NCBI RefSeq assembly: GCF_032854445.1
Contig: NC_088306.1
Location: 21,545,764-21,609,763 of the forward strand
Source: Liolophura sinensis
Taxonomy: Eukaryota; Mollusca; Polyplacophora; Chitonida; Chitonidae
Direction of reading: 5' to 3'
Length of the DNA stretch: 64,000 bases
Positions 15,053 through 24,725 of this stretch are shown here, piece by piece. Both the position numbers and the translations under genes were made by a program. Positions within the stretch are counted from its first letter, which is position 1; every line of letters starts with the position of its first letter. Below the pieces are notes generated by a model. That model was not told the DNA's origin. It ran no database searches and worked only from the letters and a program-made list of their open reading frames with translations.

Positions 15053-18000
15053 GTGTAGGTATTCCAAATACATGCATTTTACATGAAAAGAATTCGTTTT
15101 ATACATGCATGCAACATAATGCAGGCATGGCTGCACATCAGACAAAATATAAATGTAGTCTTACATGCATCTATGCGTCTTCTTGGTACAGCCTGTATTC
15201 ACAGTATTAAAATAAATTTATTATAATATCCTGCTTGACATGTCTCGCTTAACAATTAAATTTCTCTCTCTCTTTTTAACACTTGCTTACTTGATGACCT
15301 TAGACAAGTTAGACCCTGTAATTCATCATCAATGTATTTCTGCATGTTAACGGCGTTTAGGCATTTTCTGACAAAATTTAACAGGCTTGACGAAAGAAAT
15401 TTATTGTGTTTGGAAGCCCTAAAGTTGACAACTCAACTATTGTACATTTACCTCCAAAACTAGATTGAGAAAGATGCATAAATTGCATTAAAAGTTGATA
15501 TTTTATTTGCAGAAAGGTCAAGGAAATAGACAGAAAGGTATTAACACAACATAATGACATTTTTCTTTCCATTTTTTTTTCCTTTCTGTGGATAAATTTG
15601 AAAAGGTTTAAGATTTAGAATTCATGTAACCTGTGCAAGGGTGGCATACATGTACATATATATATATATATATATGTTTATGTACAAGTCTGCTCACAAG
15701 GAAAACACCTTTGGCCTTGAAAAAATGTTACTAAAGCTCACAGAATTGCTACCATTTGCTGTGAACACTTCTTCACATGCATCTGTTTTCTTTGGGCTTT
15801 CTTTCCCATGGAATAAGGAAGCTATTCTAGATAAGGGTGAGGGCCCATAATGTTTTAAGAACCAGGATAGGGAAGATGGGGTTAAGCTACTACTCTAATT
15901 CCTCAAACTTTTCGCACCTGAAAGAACAATTTACAGAGCAATTTACACACATTTTTACTTCACTGGTTGGATTGGCTAATTTCAGAGCTTCGCAAAAAAT
16001 ATAATTTGATCCGTCTGCACAGGACAATGACTTCTGAATATGACTGAATAGACACCTTGCAATTATGCGAAAAGGTTGAAGAATTACAGTACTGTGAGCA
16101 ACTCTCTCAGTTTAATTCTAGACCACCTGGATCACTCTATTTCATTTATATATATACATATATCTTTGATTTGGTCTCCACCCTGTATTTAGCAATATTT
16201 CATTTCATAGATAAAGACAAGCCAGCATCTGGAATAAACCACAGGCCTTTGGCAAGGATCAAAACCAAAGGAAAGCTTTTTAAAAACTAAGCAACATTGG
16301 TGGAATGCACCAAAAGTTACAAAACTGGTGTAAGACATAGGGCCAGTTTTATGAAGCATACTTAGTGTTAAGTTGCCCTTAGCTAAGTGCACTTTATATC
16401 TCTACAACATACGTTGTCATGGTAGTTGTGGGCAAACTTAGCTAAGTGAGCGTCATGAAACCGGCCCCAGGTGTTGCAGATAACACTATCACAGCCCCAA
16501 GAACAGCTGAGGCAGTGGTATGTGTACAGGGCTACATCTAAAACACATTACAGGTTCTGATCCCAAACTTAAATGGTAACATTATGACTGAGCATAAAGA
16601 AATTTCAAAAATGCAACTCGAAATGATGCTTTCTAAGAGCTATTAAAATCTGTGAATGAAAGAAATTTGTATGAAAGCAAGTTTTTGTTGCTAAACCATC
16701 ATATTTTTGTTTAATTTAATTGTTAGCTTCAATATAGCTTGTTTAGTTTGGCAGCCAACAATTCGGGAGCCTGACTGATCTCCTGAACTGAAATGATCTA
16801 AAAGTTTGCCGACACACAGACAGACAGACATACAACCCCATACTACACAACTCATAGAGTAATATAGCCTATAGAAATAGGTAACAAAAGTCAAATATGC
16901 CGTCATGGGCCACTGGCTTTCTTAACTTCCTTTTACCTTTGAGACCTTTCAGAACACACATGGTATCTATTTAGTGCTATCTGGACATATTTCTCTAATA
17001 TGTGTCATTTGTCATGCATTGAAGAGCAACTATGAAAAATTGTGTTCACTGTTAGGGTGTGAAATGTACCCTTTTGTGGTGAAATAAACATGGAAGAAAT
17101 TTGGAAAAGAAGAGAAAAAATGTAACTTAAACTAGTACGCTGTGTTTCAGAATCTGGCCAAATCTAGGAGTCACACATATCCAGGGCTACTGAAAAGTAG
17201 ACAAATACATATACAGGTACTCTTGATGAGCATAAATATCCTCCACAAGTAACTTGCCCATATTTCCTGATTCTGAGAGTTGCACTGATTTTAGATAGGT
17301 GTTTGAGGTTTGCTTGGAACATGGGATGATATTCTACTGGAAAATTTTTAAGTTTCAGCACCAAAAATAATATTTTGTTACATTTATTTCCCTTAAAAAA
17401 TTAACTTTATGGGTCATTTTAAGGTAGGTACTTCAAATAAACATCAAAATTGGACTGATTTCTACAACTTATTTGAATGAACTGTAAAAGTTCACCTCTT
17501 AACGTAGATCTGAATAAGTTTGCCTGAACATACATCTACGTGTACTTAGTAAGTACTTTATATAAACTCACAAAAAAAAACATGATAAAAAAAATATATA
17601 CATGCACGACTGGTCAAAACTCATTTATAAATAGTCATTCAGATACAATCTCTTATTACAAACAAGACAGAATAAGACAGGGTGAAGTCAGCAATATGAT
17701 CATTTCTTTAGTTCATTATTTTAAATGTATTTACCAAAAACCGCCTCGATATTTTGGTCTCCTCTCTGAGGACCCCAAAAAGACTATATTAGCACTGAAA
17801 AAATAGACAGGTGTCACAGATATCAGTAACCTGCAACTTGTTTCATAAATACAATATAAATGTCATTCTAACATACATGTACCCACTAAGCACTCGGTGC
17901 TTTTATTGTGGGTACACACTTGCACCGGATGTGAACAAGGCCTGCTGCCTCGTGCTCAAAAAGTGGACGCATCCTGTACCGGTATAACAAATGTGGTCTA

Positions 18001-21000
18001 CTCAACATACATATGTATATCATACATCTTATTTCTCAATATTACTGAACCTTCTCAATAATTACTGACACTTGCTAATTGAGACACACTGAAAGTAAGC
18101 AGGTAGATCAAAGAAGTCTCCTGCAAAGCACTCGCCGCGGGTGACATCGCCGTGCCATAGGCCTACACTGGCCTATAAAGCCAACCTTTCCTGACAGCTT
18201 GTACAAGGCAACTCACAATGTCATGTTTCAGTATATTAAAAAACAGAAAAAACAGGTGGGGGGTGGGTAGTGGGTGGTGGCAACACTCTTTCTAGGTTAA
18301 TTTTAAAAAGATACTTTGAAATATATTATCACAGGCATTTCAAGAAAAAGTTAGTAATACATGTACATTCATCTATATGTGTCATTAAATAAGCTAGACG
18401 GGGCTTTAAACTTTACCATACAAATGTCTGCAAAGCCCACTGATATACCTTCCAGGCGACCTTGAGAGAATAACAAGCTCTGAGAAGTATGTGCTGCTGT
18501 TAATAGCGTCGCTAATTTCACAGAAAATATATGAACAATGCTCATTCTGAAAACAAGTGGTTAGATCCAACTGGAAGGATGAAAGGCCTGATTTCCCAGC
18601 TTCCCAACAGAATCCAAACCTGCAGTAACCTGCGGATGGTTGTGGGTTTCCCCCGGGCTCTGCCCGCTTTCCTCCCACCATAATGCTGGCCCCGCCGTTG
18701 TATAAGTGAAATATTCTTGAGTACGGCGTAAAACACCAATGAAGTAAATAAATAATAAACAAATAAATAGAATCCAAACCATGTAGATTTCCTCTGGCAC
18801 CGCAGGTCTGGGATATGCAAGGCTCTGGAAGGTCATTTGCAGACACAAAACCATACATACCATTTGTTCAGTGTCTTAATAAATGTCCTAATAAATGTCC
18901 AATTAAAGAGAACAATTGTCAAATTTGAATGTGTATTTATCTACGAATGATGCACGGTATGACATGGCCTCAGTAAATACACTACCAGGTACCCAAACAT
19001 CTATCCCTTGGAAACCTCAGTTCATTCTGACTTCAATTAAACTGAAGTGTCTTGACAAACTTCTCAGCTGAACATGAGTGAAAATATGCAATGTGTATGT
19101 GGATTACAAAAATGCACAACACCTGCAACAGGTACTGGTTTTACAAATTACTATCAGATAACAAACTCACAACAAAAAGAATCATTAAAATATAATAGAA
19201 ATTCACAGCTTGTATGTGTCCCACTGATAATATATTTTTAAGGAGCTTTCCCAAATCATCGGCGGGCTTACAGGTACACAAAATGGCTAATAAATGAACG
19301 ATTATCTACTGCGAAAAAAACTTTTGAATGAGGTTTTACTTTTAATGTGGCAATGAAAGCTTTTAAACAAGGCTTGATCAGAAGGAGAAAACACCAGATG
19401 CCTCTGGCCACATCAAAGTCCCAAGAATAGACACAAACTATTAACATTGGTATCCTTAATTAGATTCCAAGACAAGATTTCCTCATTTTTGGACAAACAC
19501 ACATTACACAATACAGCATTCAACACCGAGTGCACTCTGACACCTGCCGGCATAAAACCTCCACAACTGTCCAAGCCTGGTATGCCTTGAAACACGTGTC
19601 CGTTACTGACGTTGGCCTACATACATTAAGTATGTCACGCCACATAACAAGGCCAATATTATGGGCTTAGGAATATCATGAAATAAGTAAGTAGCTATGT
19701 ATATGTGTCAAACTGTGCAAAACTTTAATTTTCTTTAAGAAAAGGTTTTTATCGAGTCGTTTCCCTGTTGTTGTCATTTTTCCAGAATTATTTCTGGTGT
19801 GTGCTCGTATTGTGTTTTAATGCCCACCGGTTTCTACAACAATGTTTAAAATAAACTTAATTTTTTCAGATAGTCATCGTGTAAGTTGTAAATGCCACTA
19901 GTTATAAATGACTAATAATAAGCTTTCAAATTTTGAGAATCACACATTTTGACAACATGTCATGTATATCTAATAAGAGATTCTATTGGCCGACGTTCAG
20001 TTGAACAAGCTAATCAATACATGTTACAACTACGATGTACCCATGTGTTTACAAGCGAAAATTCTGGAAAGGTCTGTTTTTCTGCAATTTTGTAGTTAAT
20101 ATAGGTCTACCAATGTGTGAAGAGTTTTAAACGATATTGGCATGATTGAAAAACAGCCGTCCAATCACACAACAAGTTAAATCCTAAAACCTTACAAATT
20201 TAAACCCGACAGTGTCTCTCCTCGTTCTCCAAACTGGTGAGACTCATGGAGGTGTGAGGGAGATGTGAACTACTATCACTGATCATCAATTGGTAATCCC
20301 CTACGCCCCTGCAAGGCATCATGGTATACATTTTCTAAAAATGCATCTGAAATTACTGAAAACATACGGTTCACTTTTTCTCCTTGCACAGGATTACGCA
20401 ATAAACTAAGAAACATTATCTCTCACACATACAGAAATAAAATAATGAAATATGAAATCTCACATTTGACAATGAGAATAAGTTTTCCTATTAGATGAAA
20501 TAAAGTCACTTTCAAATGTGTTTTTACTGGTTTCTTTACAAGAATAGAAGCTATAAATTTACTTATTTGACTGGAGTTCTACACTGTACTTAAGAACATT
20601 TCACTTACACGATGGGGGCCAGTGTTATGACATGTACGGTTGGAGGCAGAGCCAGAGGAAACCCATGACCATATATGGACAGGTGGCAGATCTTCCCATC
20701 AACAATGTACGGAGGGGAGGGGAAGCCAGCTGGACTTGAACTCACAGCAACCACATTAGCGAGTGGCTCCTGAACCACTGTGTTGCACCAGCACACTAAC
20801 CACCAGGCCACTTTCTTGGGTGTATTTTGGGAATAGAAAAACAAGCCTGATGTGATGTGGTTTTCAAAAGTTAAGATGTCAATGAATAACCAGGACTTAC
20901 AGTAGACACAGAACATGAGCCCCGGGGAAGGTCTCGCTGTCACGTATCAGAAAGCGTCCATCCTCGTTAACCGCTAACAGCAGATCCTCTGCTTTCATAC

Positions 21001-22780
21001 GGGAAATAGCTTTGTGGTGGAACATGGCCGTCATGTTGATGGGCCACACGGCAGGTCCCGGCACCCGCCTCCACAGCTGTAACACAAGAGACAGACAGAC
21101 GGACATGAAGATAATATACATGTCAGATACACAGTTATCACAAGGATAAAGCTCATCTGAAGAAATCATGTCAGGGCCCGTTTACACAAAGGGGTCGTTG
21201 CTACAAAAGACCACTGGGTTTACAGTTGCATGTAAAAATAAGTGGTGCTGCTTGCACAAAGGAATTGTAAGGTGCTTGGAAATTTTTACAATAGCGATTG
21301 TAGGCCAAATTTGACTTGTACATAAAGAAGGCCTTTGTAAATGGACAATGTTCCGGTCAATAAGTTTTCTTGCCTTCATTTTCAAAAGAGTTCTACATCA
21401 AAATGATTCAGCAGCTAAAAACAATAACGTGAAAAAATTGTTGTTTTAGAGCTTTTTTGAGACAATTACATTGCACATTTTTGCAGTCCAAGTCAAAAAT
21501 GATTAACTAATAATATACCTAAGGCAAGTATTTGTAATTAATGTTCATTTTCTGGGCAACCATAAATATTTACAACTGGATTGACCTGATTGCAATTTCT
21601 GATTGTACGTTACAACTATCTTAGTTTACGATCCCTCTATGCAAGTGCATTCTCATTGTAAGTTAAGGCTATGATCGTGATCCTAGTGATTTACAATCAA
21701 CTTAGGCTTATGATCCTTTTGTGCAAGCGGCCCCTGGAAAGTTAAGTACATGCACATGAACCTCTACAGTCACAACATTCAGCCAGCCCACCAGACAGAC
21801 AGACAGACAGACATGAAGATATTATACATGTGAGATACGCGCTTATCTGTCAAGGGTAGGCCTCATCTGAAGAGAGCATATATGAGGAAAAAAACATGTG
21901 CATGTACCTTCACGCCTGCAAAAGACAAAGGCGATAAAGACGATAATATACATGTGACATATATGTGATATACAGAGCTATCACAAGAGGAGATGTCAGC
22001 ACAGCAAACAGCATCAGGGAAGTAAATGTAAAGTCAACAGACTGAAAAATTGTAAGATATACAAACACAATCACGTTTTCATCAAGACATGTATATCAGC
22101 AAAGCATAAAAACAATAAATTTCAAGGCAGGAACCTAGAACATACCAACACCTGTAATGTAGAGCAAACCAGTTTTAACCCAAATTGAGTGCTTAAAGCA
22201 CTACAAACAGACACAGTTCAGTGCATCTTATTCATGGGTTATGTGCTGTTCTGAAATGTATTAGCTAATACTGTATTAAGTCATAATATATTTTTAAAAT
22301 TTTAGACAAACTCAGCAGCCAAAACAGTTGTCAGTGTCATCCATAGTCAAAGCATGACACCAACAGATGTAGTTCAGATTTAATGAACTGTTACGGACTT
22401 GTTTTGGACCAAGTCCAAAACTGAACACCTCAGGGATTAAAGAAAAATCTGGTATTAAATCTTATAACAGTTTTGAACAACTTGGCCCAGGTTAAACTTG
22501 TTTTCTCCATCCATCAACAGGTGAAATATTCTTCTGAAGGTTGGAATCTGAAGGGTTACATGATGCTGTCATGTTTATCTCTAGAAACTCTGATTTCCTC
22601 CACACAAGAAACTCACTGCCATCATTATGCATAAAATATTGCTGGGCATGGTGTTTAACATCATTACAAAGTAAAATCCAATGAGGTGATTACCTCACAC
22701 TGATCAACTTACCTCTTCAAAGGCATCAAAAATGAATGACATTCTGAATGGCATCAGGGTAGGTGTACACTCGCTCATGA
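356..22780 (-). CDS. SHIP/INPPL1-like SH2-containing inositol polyphosphate 5-phosphatase, N-terminal part (spliced, runs off left edge)
   Basis: Nine coding exons on the minus strand (22713-22778, 20901-21076, 13468-13531, 10430-10577, 9286-9424, 8759-8905, 7152-7233, 6627-6707, 356-638) join in one frame with GT/AG borders and give 395 codons plus one base. Residues about 40-130 form an SH2 domain (FLIRDSE is the phosphotyrosine-binding FLVRES motif; YRILPTGDGKLTV matches the SHIP SH2 core). An acidic stretch and helical linker follow, and exon 9 (MPFEVKAIKHGRVAGRVTL) resembles the segment preceding the 5-phosphatase in SHIP proteins. SHIP enzymes dephosphorylate PtdIns(3,4,5)P3 at the inner plasma membrane. 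The catalytic domain would lie left of base 1. The family call rests on SH2 plus linker similarity; another SH2 adaptor is possible but less likely. The long introns hold a hAT element, SINEs and MITEs. Confidence 0.8.
735..899 (-). mobile_element. SINE family 1, tail missing
   Basis: CTATCCGCAGGTTGCTGG, GCCAGCATGAGCTGGACTC and ACCATCAGGCCACAGAGGC identify the head half; no 3' tail. Confidence 0.7.
1268..1432. repeat. 19-bp tandem array, about 8.5 copies
   Basis: Unit CATATACAGTGATGTTGGT, nearly perfect. In the SHIP-like intron 88 bp left of the hAT element. Confidence 0.95.
2001..2330 (-). pseudogene. hAT transposase fragment: C-terminal dimerisation domain
   Basis: Carries HILLWWKFNEQSYLLLAALT, YLGAPGTSVPNERVFST and VDHLIFLKRN, the conserved hAT C-terminal blocks. 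The N-terminal part of this reading frame comes from the minisatellite. Confidence 0.85.
2400..4890. repeat. 95-bp minisatellite inside the hAT element, about 26 copies
   Basis: The unit contains CTGAGCTGTGAATCAAATGG, GTGGAATCTCACATGGTAAG, CAGAGTCTGCAGAGTGGAGG and TTTCAGGATCTGTTTTAATA; some copies are 91 bp (GTCCGAGAGTC). At its right border the unit runs smoothly into the unique transposase sequence coding for AQIAIKAEPDTSTLQTL, so the unit includes transposase codons. 95 is not a multiple of three, so the array breaks the frame. Confidence 0.95.
4824..5420 (-). pseudogene. hAT transposase fragment: catalytic core pieces
   Basis: ITIDGWTSRDTESLITIT (first catalytic Asp) stops shortly after; a second piece (LKAVTTLLCSQRHPTASLIG ... 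FLLLCSALDPRFRSL) follows in another frame. The intervening portion of the RNase H-like fold normally found in hAT enzymes is missing. Confidence 0.8.
5511..5702 (-). pseudogene. hAT transposase fragment: BED zinc finger
   Basis: Begins MASRPELDALSHARDRITNL; the finger is C-x2-C (ICQTC) followed by H-x4-H (HLKRHH). It ends in a stop at ITAETAH and the rest of the transposase continues in other frames. BED fingers bind the element's ends. Confidence 0.75.
6627..6707 (-). CDS. SHIP-like exon 8, linker helix
   Basis: Twenty-seven codons in phase 0: AGDSTLLSIIERKMSRCALK then IRKLQQK, a basic amphipathic helix. The corresponding human SHIP2 stretch (a Leu/Lys-rich helix before the PH-like region) looks similar. 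Acceptor ATTCTAG, donor GTGAGT. Confidence 0.65.
7152..7233 (-). CDS. SHIP-like exon 7, linker
   Basis: An 82-bp exon encoding ELDLFMSKLNVCYELFSGKP followed by an acidic EEEHVVE end. Acceptor TGTTTCAG, donor GTGACA (weak but GT). Reads on from exon 6 without a break. Confidence 0.65.
7327..7499 (+). mobile_element. SINE family 2, internally deleted
   Basis: Head piece GGTAGATCCAAAGTCAATCC, then GGAGGCACATTACATTTAC and GTTAAGTATGATGTTAAACC, ending in CACTCACTCACTCACTCA. Confidence 0.8.
7810..7972 (-). mobile_element. SINE family 1, head missing
   Basis: From TTTATTTGATTGGTGTTTTA to CTTCCCACGTACGGT. Confidence 0.85.
8401..8640 (-). mobile_element. SINE family 2, body only
   Basis: On the minus strand: GAGGAAGTTGTAACTTCC, GACTGGTTGACCCGTATCAG, GGAGGCACATTACATGTACA, GGACTCCTTTGTCGTCAAAT. 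Head and CACT tail missing. Confidence 0.75.
8759..8905 (-). CDS. SHIP-like exon 6, linker helix
   Basis: It encodes LDGEFITSIRHYVDSEVYKD and on to AATAAASFQK. Phase 2 at both ends, acceptor TTTTGACAG, donor GTAAGA. Predicted mostly helical; SHIP proteins have a helical segment here that scores poorly in domain searches. Confidence 0.7.
9286..9424 (-). CDS. SHIP-like exon 5, linker
   Basis: Phase-1 start completing an Asp codon. It begins acidic (DDEEDFEVP) and then has a Ser/Gln-rich and Leu-rich stretch (KEKLLHHFSQLDLS). Acceptor AATTTCAG, donor GTAGGG. There is no catalytic motif; this is the region between SH2 and phosphatase. Confidence 0.7.
9640..9801 (-). mobile_element. SINE family 1, head missing
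   Basis: GCCGTACTCAAGAATATTTC to CTTCCCACGTATGGTC. Confidence 0.82.
9935..10125 (-). mobile_element. SINE family 1, old copy
   Basis: GTTGTACTGAAGAATATTTC through CTTCCCATGAAGG and a diverged B-box part GAATTGAACCC. Confidence 0.72.
10430..10577 (-). CDS. SHIP-like exon 4, end of SH2 domain
   Basis: It encodes FSDLIQLVTEYLQRGEKNGL, the SH2 helix B and loop, followed by an acidic tail (EGLEEGDRES). SHIP SH2 domains end with a similar Leu-Ile helix, then a Gly-Leu and an acidic run. Acceptor TGTACAG, donor GTAAGA. Confidence 0.8.
10817..10975. repeat. Intronic duplicate of 12632-12815
   Basis: Both contain GTTATGCTATGCTA, GTTTGTTTTATCAACTT and ATCAAAATAATGACATGA-like sequence in the same order and orientation. 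Confidence 0.7.
11174..11382. mobile_element. Inverted-repeat element with GGCxGATTC ends
   Basis: Left GGCAGATTCCTTTACATGC then CTGACTTAAG; right inverted GGGGCCGATTCTAACTTAAG. A related half copy lies at about 6866-6980 (GGGCAGATTCCATAAAGCC, AACTTAAGTCAAAATT, GAAATTTTGACACA). Confidence 0.55.
11670..12170. repeat. Three tandem copies of a ~180-bp sequence
   Basis: GTAATTTACAGTAATCAATA (11674), GTAATTTATAGTATTTATTA (11850) and TTAATTTATGGTATTTATGT (12033) each start a copy with GATGGAACATTCC-like and GTTCTTGTGCTC-like parts. Confidence 0.75.
13468..13531 (-). CDS. SHIP-like exon 3, central SH2 strands
   Basis: A 64-bp exon completing the split Leu codon and encoding YKGRVHQYRILPTGDGKLTV, close to the SHIP SH2 strand D/E region (YRILP is a family hallmark). 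Acceptor AATTACAG, donor GTAAGT; phase agrees with both neighbours. Confidence 0.85.
13683..13883 (+). mobile_element. MITE family 2, copy 1
   Basis: Ends AATTTCTCAACCTTTTTGG and, inverted, AATTTTTCAACCTTTTCGC. The internal sequence (TTGATTTTGAAGCCAAAACT; AGTCTACACAGAATAAT) is shared with the copies at 15.9 and 57.9 kb. No coding capacity. Confidence 0.65.
14597..14793 (-). mobile_element. SINE family 1, internally deleted
   Basis: TTTATTTATTTGATTGG joins GTCAGCATTATGG directly; head half kept to about 14793. Confidence 0.75.
15015..15052. repeat. TA microsatellite
   Basis: About 18 TA units. Others at 661-697 and 15656-15676. Confidence 0.95.
15892..16091 (+). mobile_element. MITE family 2, copy 2
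   Basis: Ends CTAATTCCTCAAACTTTTCG and, inverted, ACTGTAATTCTTCAACCTTT. Same internal order as the 13.7-kb copy, about 75% alike by eye. Confidence 0.65.
16340..16467. mobile_element. Inverted-repeat element with GGGCC ends, 128 bp
   Basis: Arms of about 26 bp: GGGCCAGTTTTATGAAGC at the left and GGGCCGGTTTCATGACGC inverted at the right, both followed by TACTTAG or CACTTAG. MITE-like, non-coding. Confidence 0.7.
17241..17425 (+). repeat. Unclassified dispersed repeat D1, copy
   Basis: TTTCCTGATTCTGAGAG, GAACATGGGATGATATTCTA and AAGTTTCAGCACCAAAAATA; very close to the 53.6-kb copy. Confidence 0.7.
18621..18768 (+). mobile_element. SINE family 1, 5'-truncated, 12-bp target duplication
   Basis: Only the 3' half is present; AGAATCCAAACC flanks it at 18609-18620 and 18769-18780, so it inserted already truncated. 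Confidence 0.9.
18800..20555. other. SHIP-like intron stretch with no recognised feature
   Basis: AT-rich, no exon-like open frame with splice sites, no repeat recognised. Confidence 0.5.
20556..20812 (-). mobile_element. SINE family 1, old copy next to SHIP-like exon 2
   Basis: CACTGTACTTAAGAACATTT to CTAACCACCAGGCCAC; ends 88 bp from exon 2. Confidence 0.75.
20901..21076 (-). CDS. SHIP-like exon 2, first half of SH2 domain
   Basis: Codons 23-80 plus two bases. It carries AISRMKAEDLLLA (SH2 helix A) and GRFLIRDSETFPGAHVLCL, with the conserved Arg of the FLVR motif. Acceptor TTACAG, donor GTAAGT. Confidence 0.85.
21174..21734. mobile_element. Inverted-repeat element with GGGCC ends, about 560 bp
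   Basis: Left GGGCCCGTTTACACAAAGGG, right (inverted) GGGGCCGCTTGCACAAAAGG. The interior carries further pairs of GATTGTA/TACAATC-like motifs. Non-coding. Confidence 0.6.
22713..22780 (-). CDS. SHIP-like exon with start codon
   Basis: The ATG is at 22776-22778, two bases after a TTTTGTAACAG acceptor; the exon ends in GAAGAG before a GTAAGT donor. It encodes 22 residues (MSECTPTLMPFRMSFIFDAF then EE) in phase 0 with the next exon. The short leader before the SH2 domain fits SHIP proteins. Because an acceptor precedes it, at least one 5' non-coding exon must lie upstream. Confidence 0.65.
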
Positions 22781-23243
22781 CTGTTACAAAATTAGCACAG
22801 AACCACTATTACATGTGCATAACAGAACAATTATGATGAATTTACTTGTGTCTTATCAGCAGAAATATTATCACCTAACCCACACATGATCACCAACAAA
22901 ACCAGATCAGGGGAAGATAACCCCATTTATTAGAAAATACACTTATGTTAAATTGAACACATGTGAACTACAGAAGTCAAAATAGTAATCATGCAAGACA
23001 ATCACAATCGTGAATAGTGACCATTTTCAACCAGGGACACTGTGATCCTTTCAGGTGACACTCAACCCATCAAGTTTCAGGTTTCATGGAACAGGTGTTC
23101 AACAAATATGGCATTGCTACTAGTCTAGTGACTTTCTTGGTATGGTCCACAGACCACTATCAATCTTGCCAGCGTAACCTCACAACCGATGAAATATGTA
23201 TGTATGTATATAGGAGTCGTTATGTGTGTGTACATATACTGTG

Positions 23244-23345
23244 CCCGGGCTCTGCCCGGTTTCCACCCACCATAATGCTGGCCGCCGCCGTATAAGTGAA
23301 ATATTCTTGAGTATGGCGTAAAACACCAATCAAATAAATAAATAA
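23244..23345 (+). mobile_element. SINE family 1, 5'-truncated, 10-bp target duplication
   Basis: 3' hundred bases only; ATATACTGTG at 23234-23243 and 23346-23355. Confidence 0.88.
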
Positions 23346-23418
23346 ATATACTGTGTCTTTTGAGGCAAGGAAAGACCATACCACCTAAAGTCTCATGCTG
23401 AAGACACCAGACATGACA

Positions 23419-23672
23419 TTTATTTATTTATTTATTTATTTATTTGATTGGTGTTTTACGCCGTACTCAAGAATATTTCACTTATACGACGGCGACCAGC
23501 ATTATGGTGGGTGGAAACCGGGCACAGCCTGGGGGGAAACCCACGGACCATCTGCAGGTTGCTGACAGACCTTCCCATGTACGGCCGGAGAGGAAGCCAG
23601 CATGAGCTGGACTTGAACTCACAGCGACCGCATTGGTGAAAGATTCCTGGGTCATTATGCTGCGCTAGCGCG
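23419..23672 (-). mobile_element. SINE family 1, head-truncated, 15-bp target duplication
   Basis: Lacks the first ~35 bases of the tRNA head; ACACCAGACATGACA at 23404-23418 and 23673-23687. Confidence 0.92.
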
Positions 23673-24135
23673 ACACCAGACATGACAGCCCACCCAGTCA
23701 GATTATACTCAGACACTGCCAACTAGTCCTGTTTCCCTGCTCTAAACTCTAATTGCTACACTCAAAGCAAGGTAGCAACAAGTACTATTTTTAAAGCCTT
23801 TGATATGACCCAACCTGGGATTGATACCTGGACCTCCTGACTTCCCTCTAACCATTAGGTCACCAAAGTGGTCCAACAACGGCCAATGAAAACTGTTGTC
23901 ATTAGTTTTTATGTACTTCATTCACAGTATAAAAGTAAGCAGTATTTGGTAAAAAAATAAGCAAACAAAATACAAAAACAATTCTAAATTGTAATAAAAA
24001 ATACAACAGATGCTTTGATATCTTCACTATTTAAGACACTTCCTAAAATACTTGTACCTGTCTTTCATTGTTGATTTCACTGCTACATGTACATATAATT
24101 TACATCATCTCCTGCAACATGCATTACTATTCTAC

Positions 24136-24309
24136 TATTTATTAATTTATTTGATTGGTGCTTTACCCACAACCATCTGCAGGTTGCTAGCAGACCTTCC
24201 CACTTACGGACGGAGAGGAAGCCAACATGAGCTGGACTTAAACTCACAGCGACCGCATTGGGTCATTACGCTGCGCTAGCGCGCTAACCGACTGAGCCAT
24301 GGAGGCCCC
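24136..24309 (-). mobile_element. SINE family 1 with internal deletion
   Basis: Tail and head are present (GCGCTAACCGACTGAGCCA at the head end), but about 100 bases between GGTGCTTTA and CCCACAACCA are missing. Confidence 0.85.
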
Positions 24310-24554
24310 CTACTGTTAATAGGAAGTAATGAACATAATTACGCTGTTACAAGTTACAGTCGCTACTTCCCTGATCTGAAAGATAATGGGAGGCTGTGCA
24401 TTTCAGCTTACTGAAAACTGTGCCTATCCAGGCACTCACTTGCCTGCAGCAATGGGGAGAAGACGATGAGGTGAAAGATAACACAGGAAGGTGCATGTGT
24501 TTGTAAGGAAATAGACTACTGGACAATGGGCAACATTTTAAAAGATATGACTGA

Positions 24555-24725
24555 TAACATTTGTCTGACAAGAAATTAATCACAACTTCAGAAAAAAAGT
24601 CTTAAGTGGCTGAATCAATGAGAATCAAGCAAAATACCGGCATGTCACTTGATAAGAGCTAAACTTTAGGTGAAATACAATTCAGACGATATTTTCACCT
24701 ACAGCTGCATGTGTGAGAAGATAAA
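24555..24725 (+). repeat. Unclassified dispersed repeat D2, copy (other copy 54665-54815)
   Basis: Shared order: GACAAGAAATTAA, CTTAAGTGGC, GAATCAATGAGAATC, GTCACTTGATAAG, CTAAACTTTAGGTG and CATGTG; the 54.7-kb copy has CTTAAGCGGC and CTAAACCTCAGGTGGC. Confidence 0.5.

Larger units (their letters stand above)
13884..15891. other. SHIP-like intron stretch without genes
   Basis: Apart from the SINE at 14597, the TA runs and a D1-like piece near 14545-14590 (TTTAAGGTTTGTTTGGACGG) I see nothing functional. Confidence 0.5.

Noticed and set aside
356-22780. Alternative identity as a VAV, SH2D or CSK-type protein
   Set aside because: The SH2 core YRILP and the FEVK...VTLTVDI...F-x-H-D segment after a helical linker fit SHIP better; no SH3, kinase or RhoGEF motif is present.
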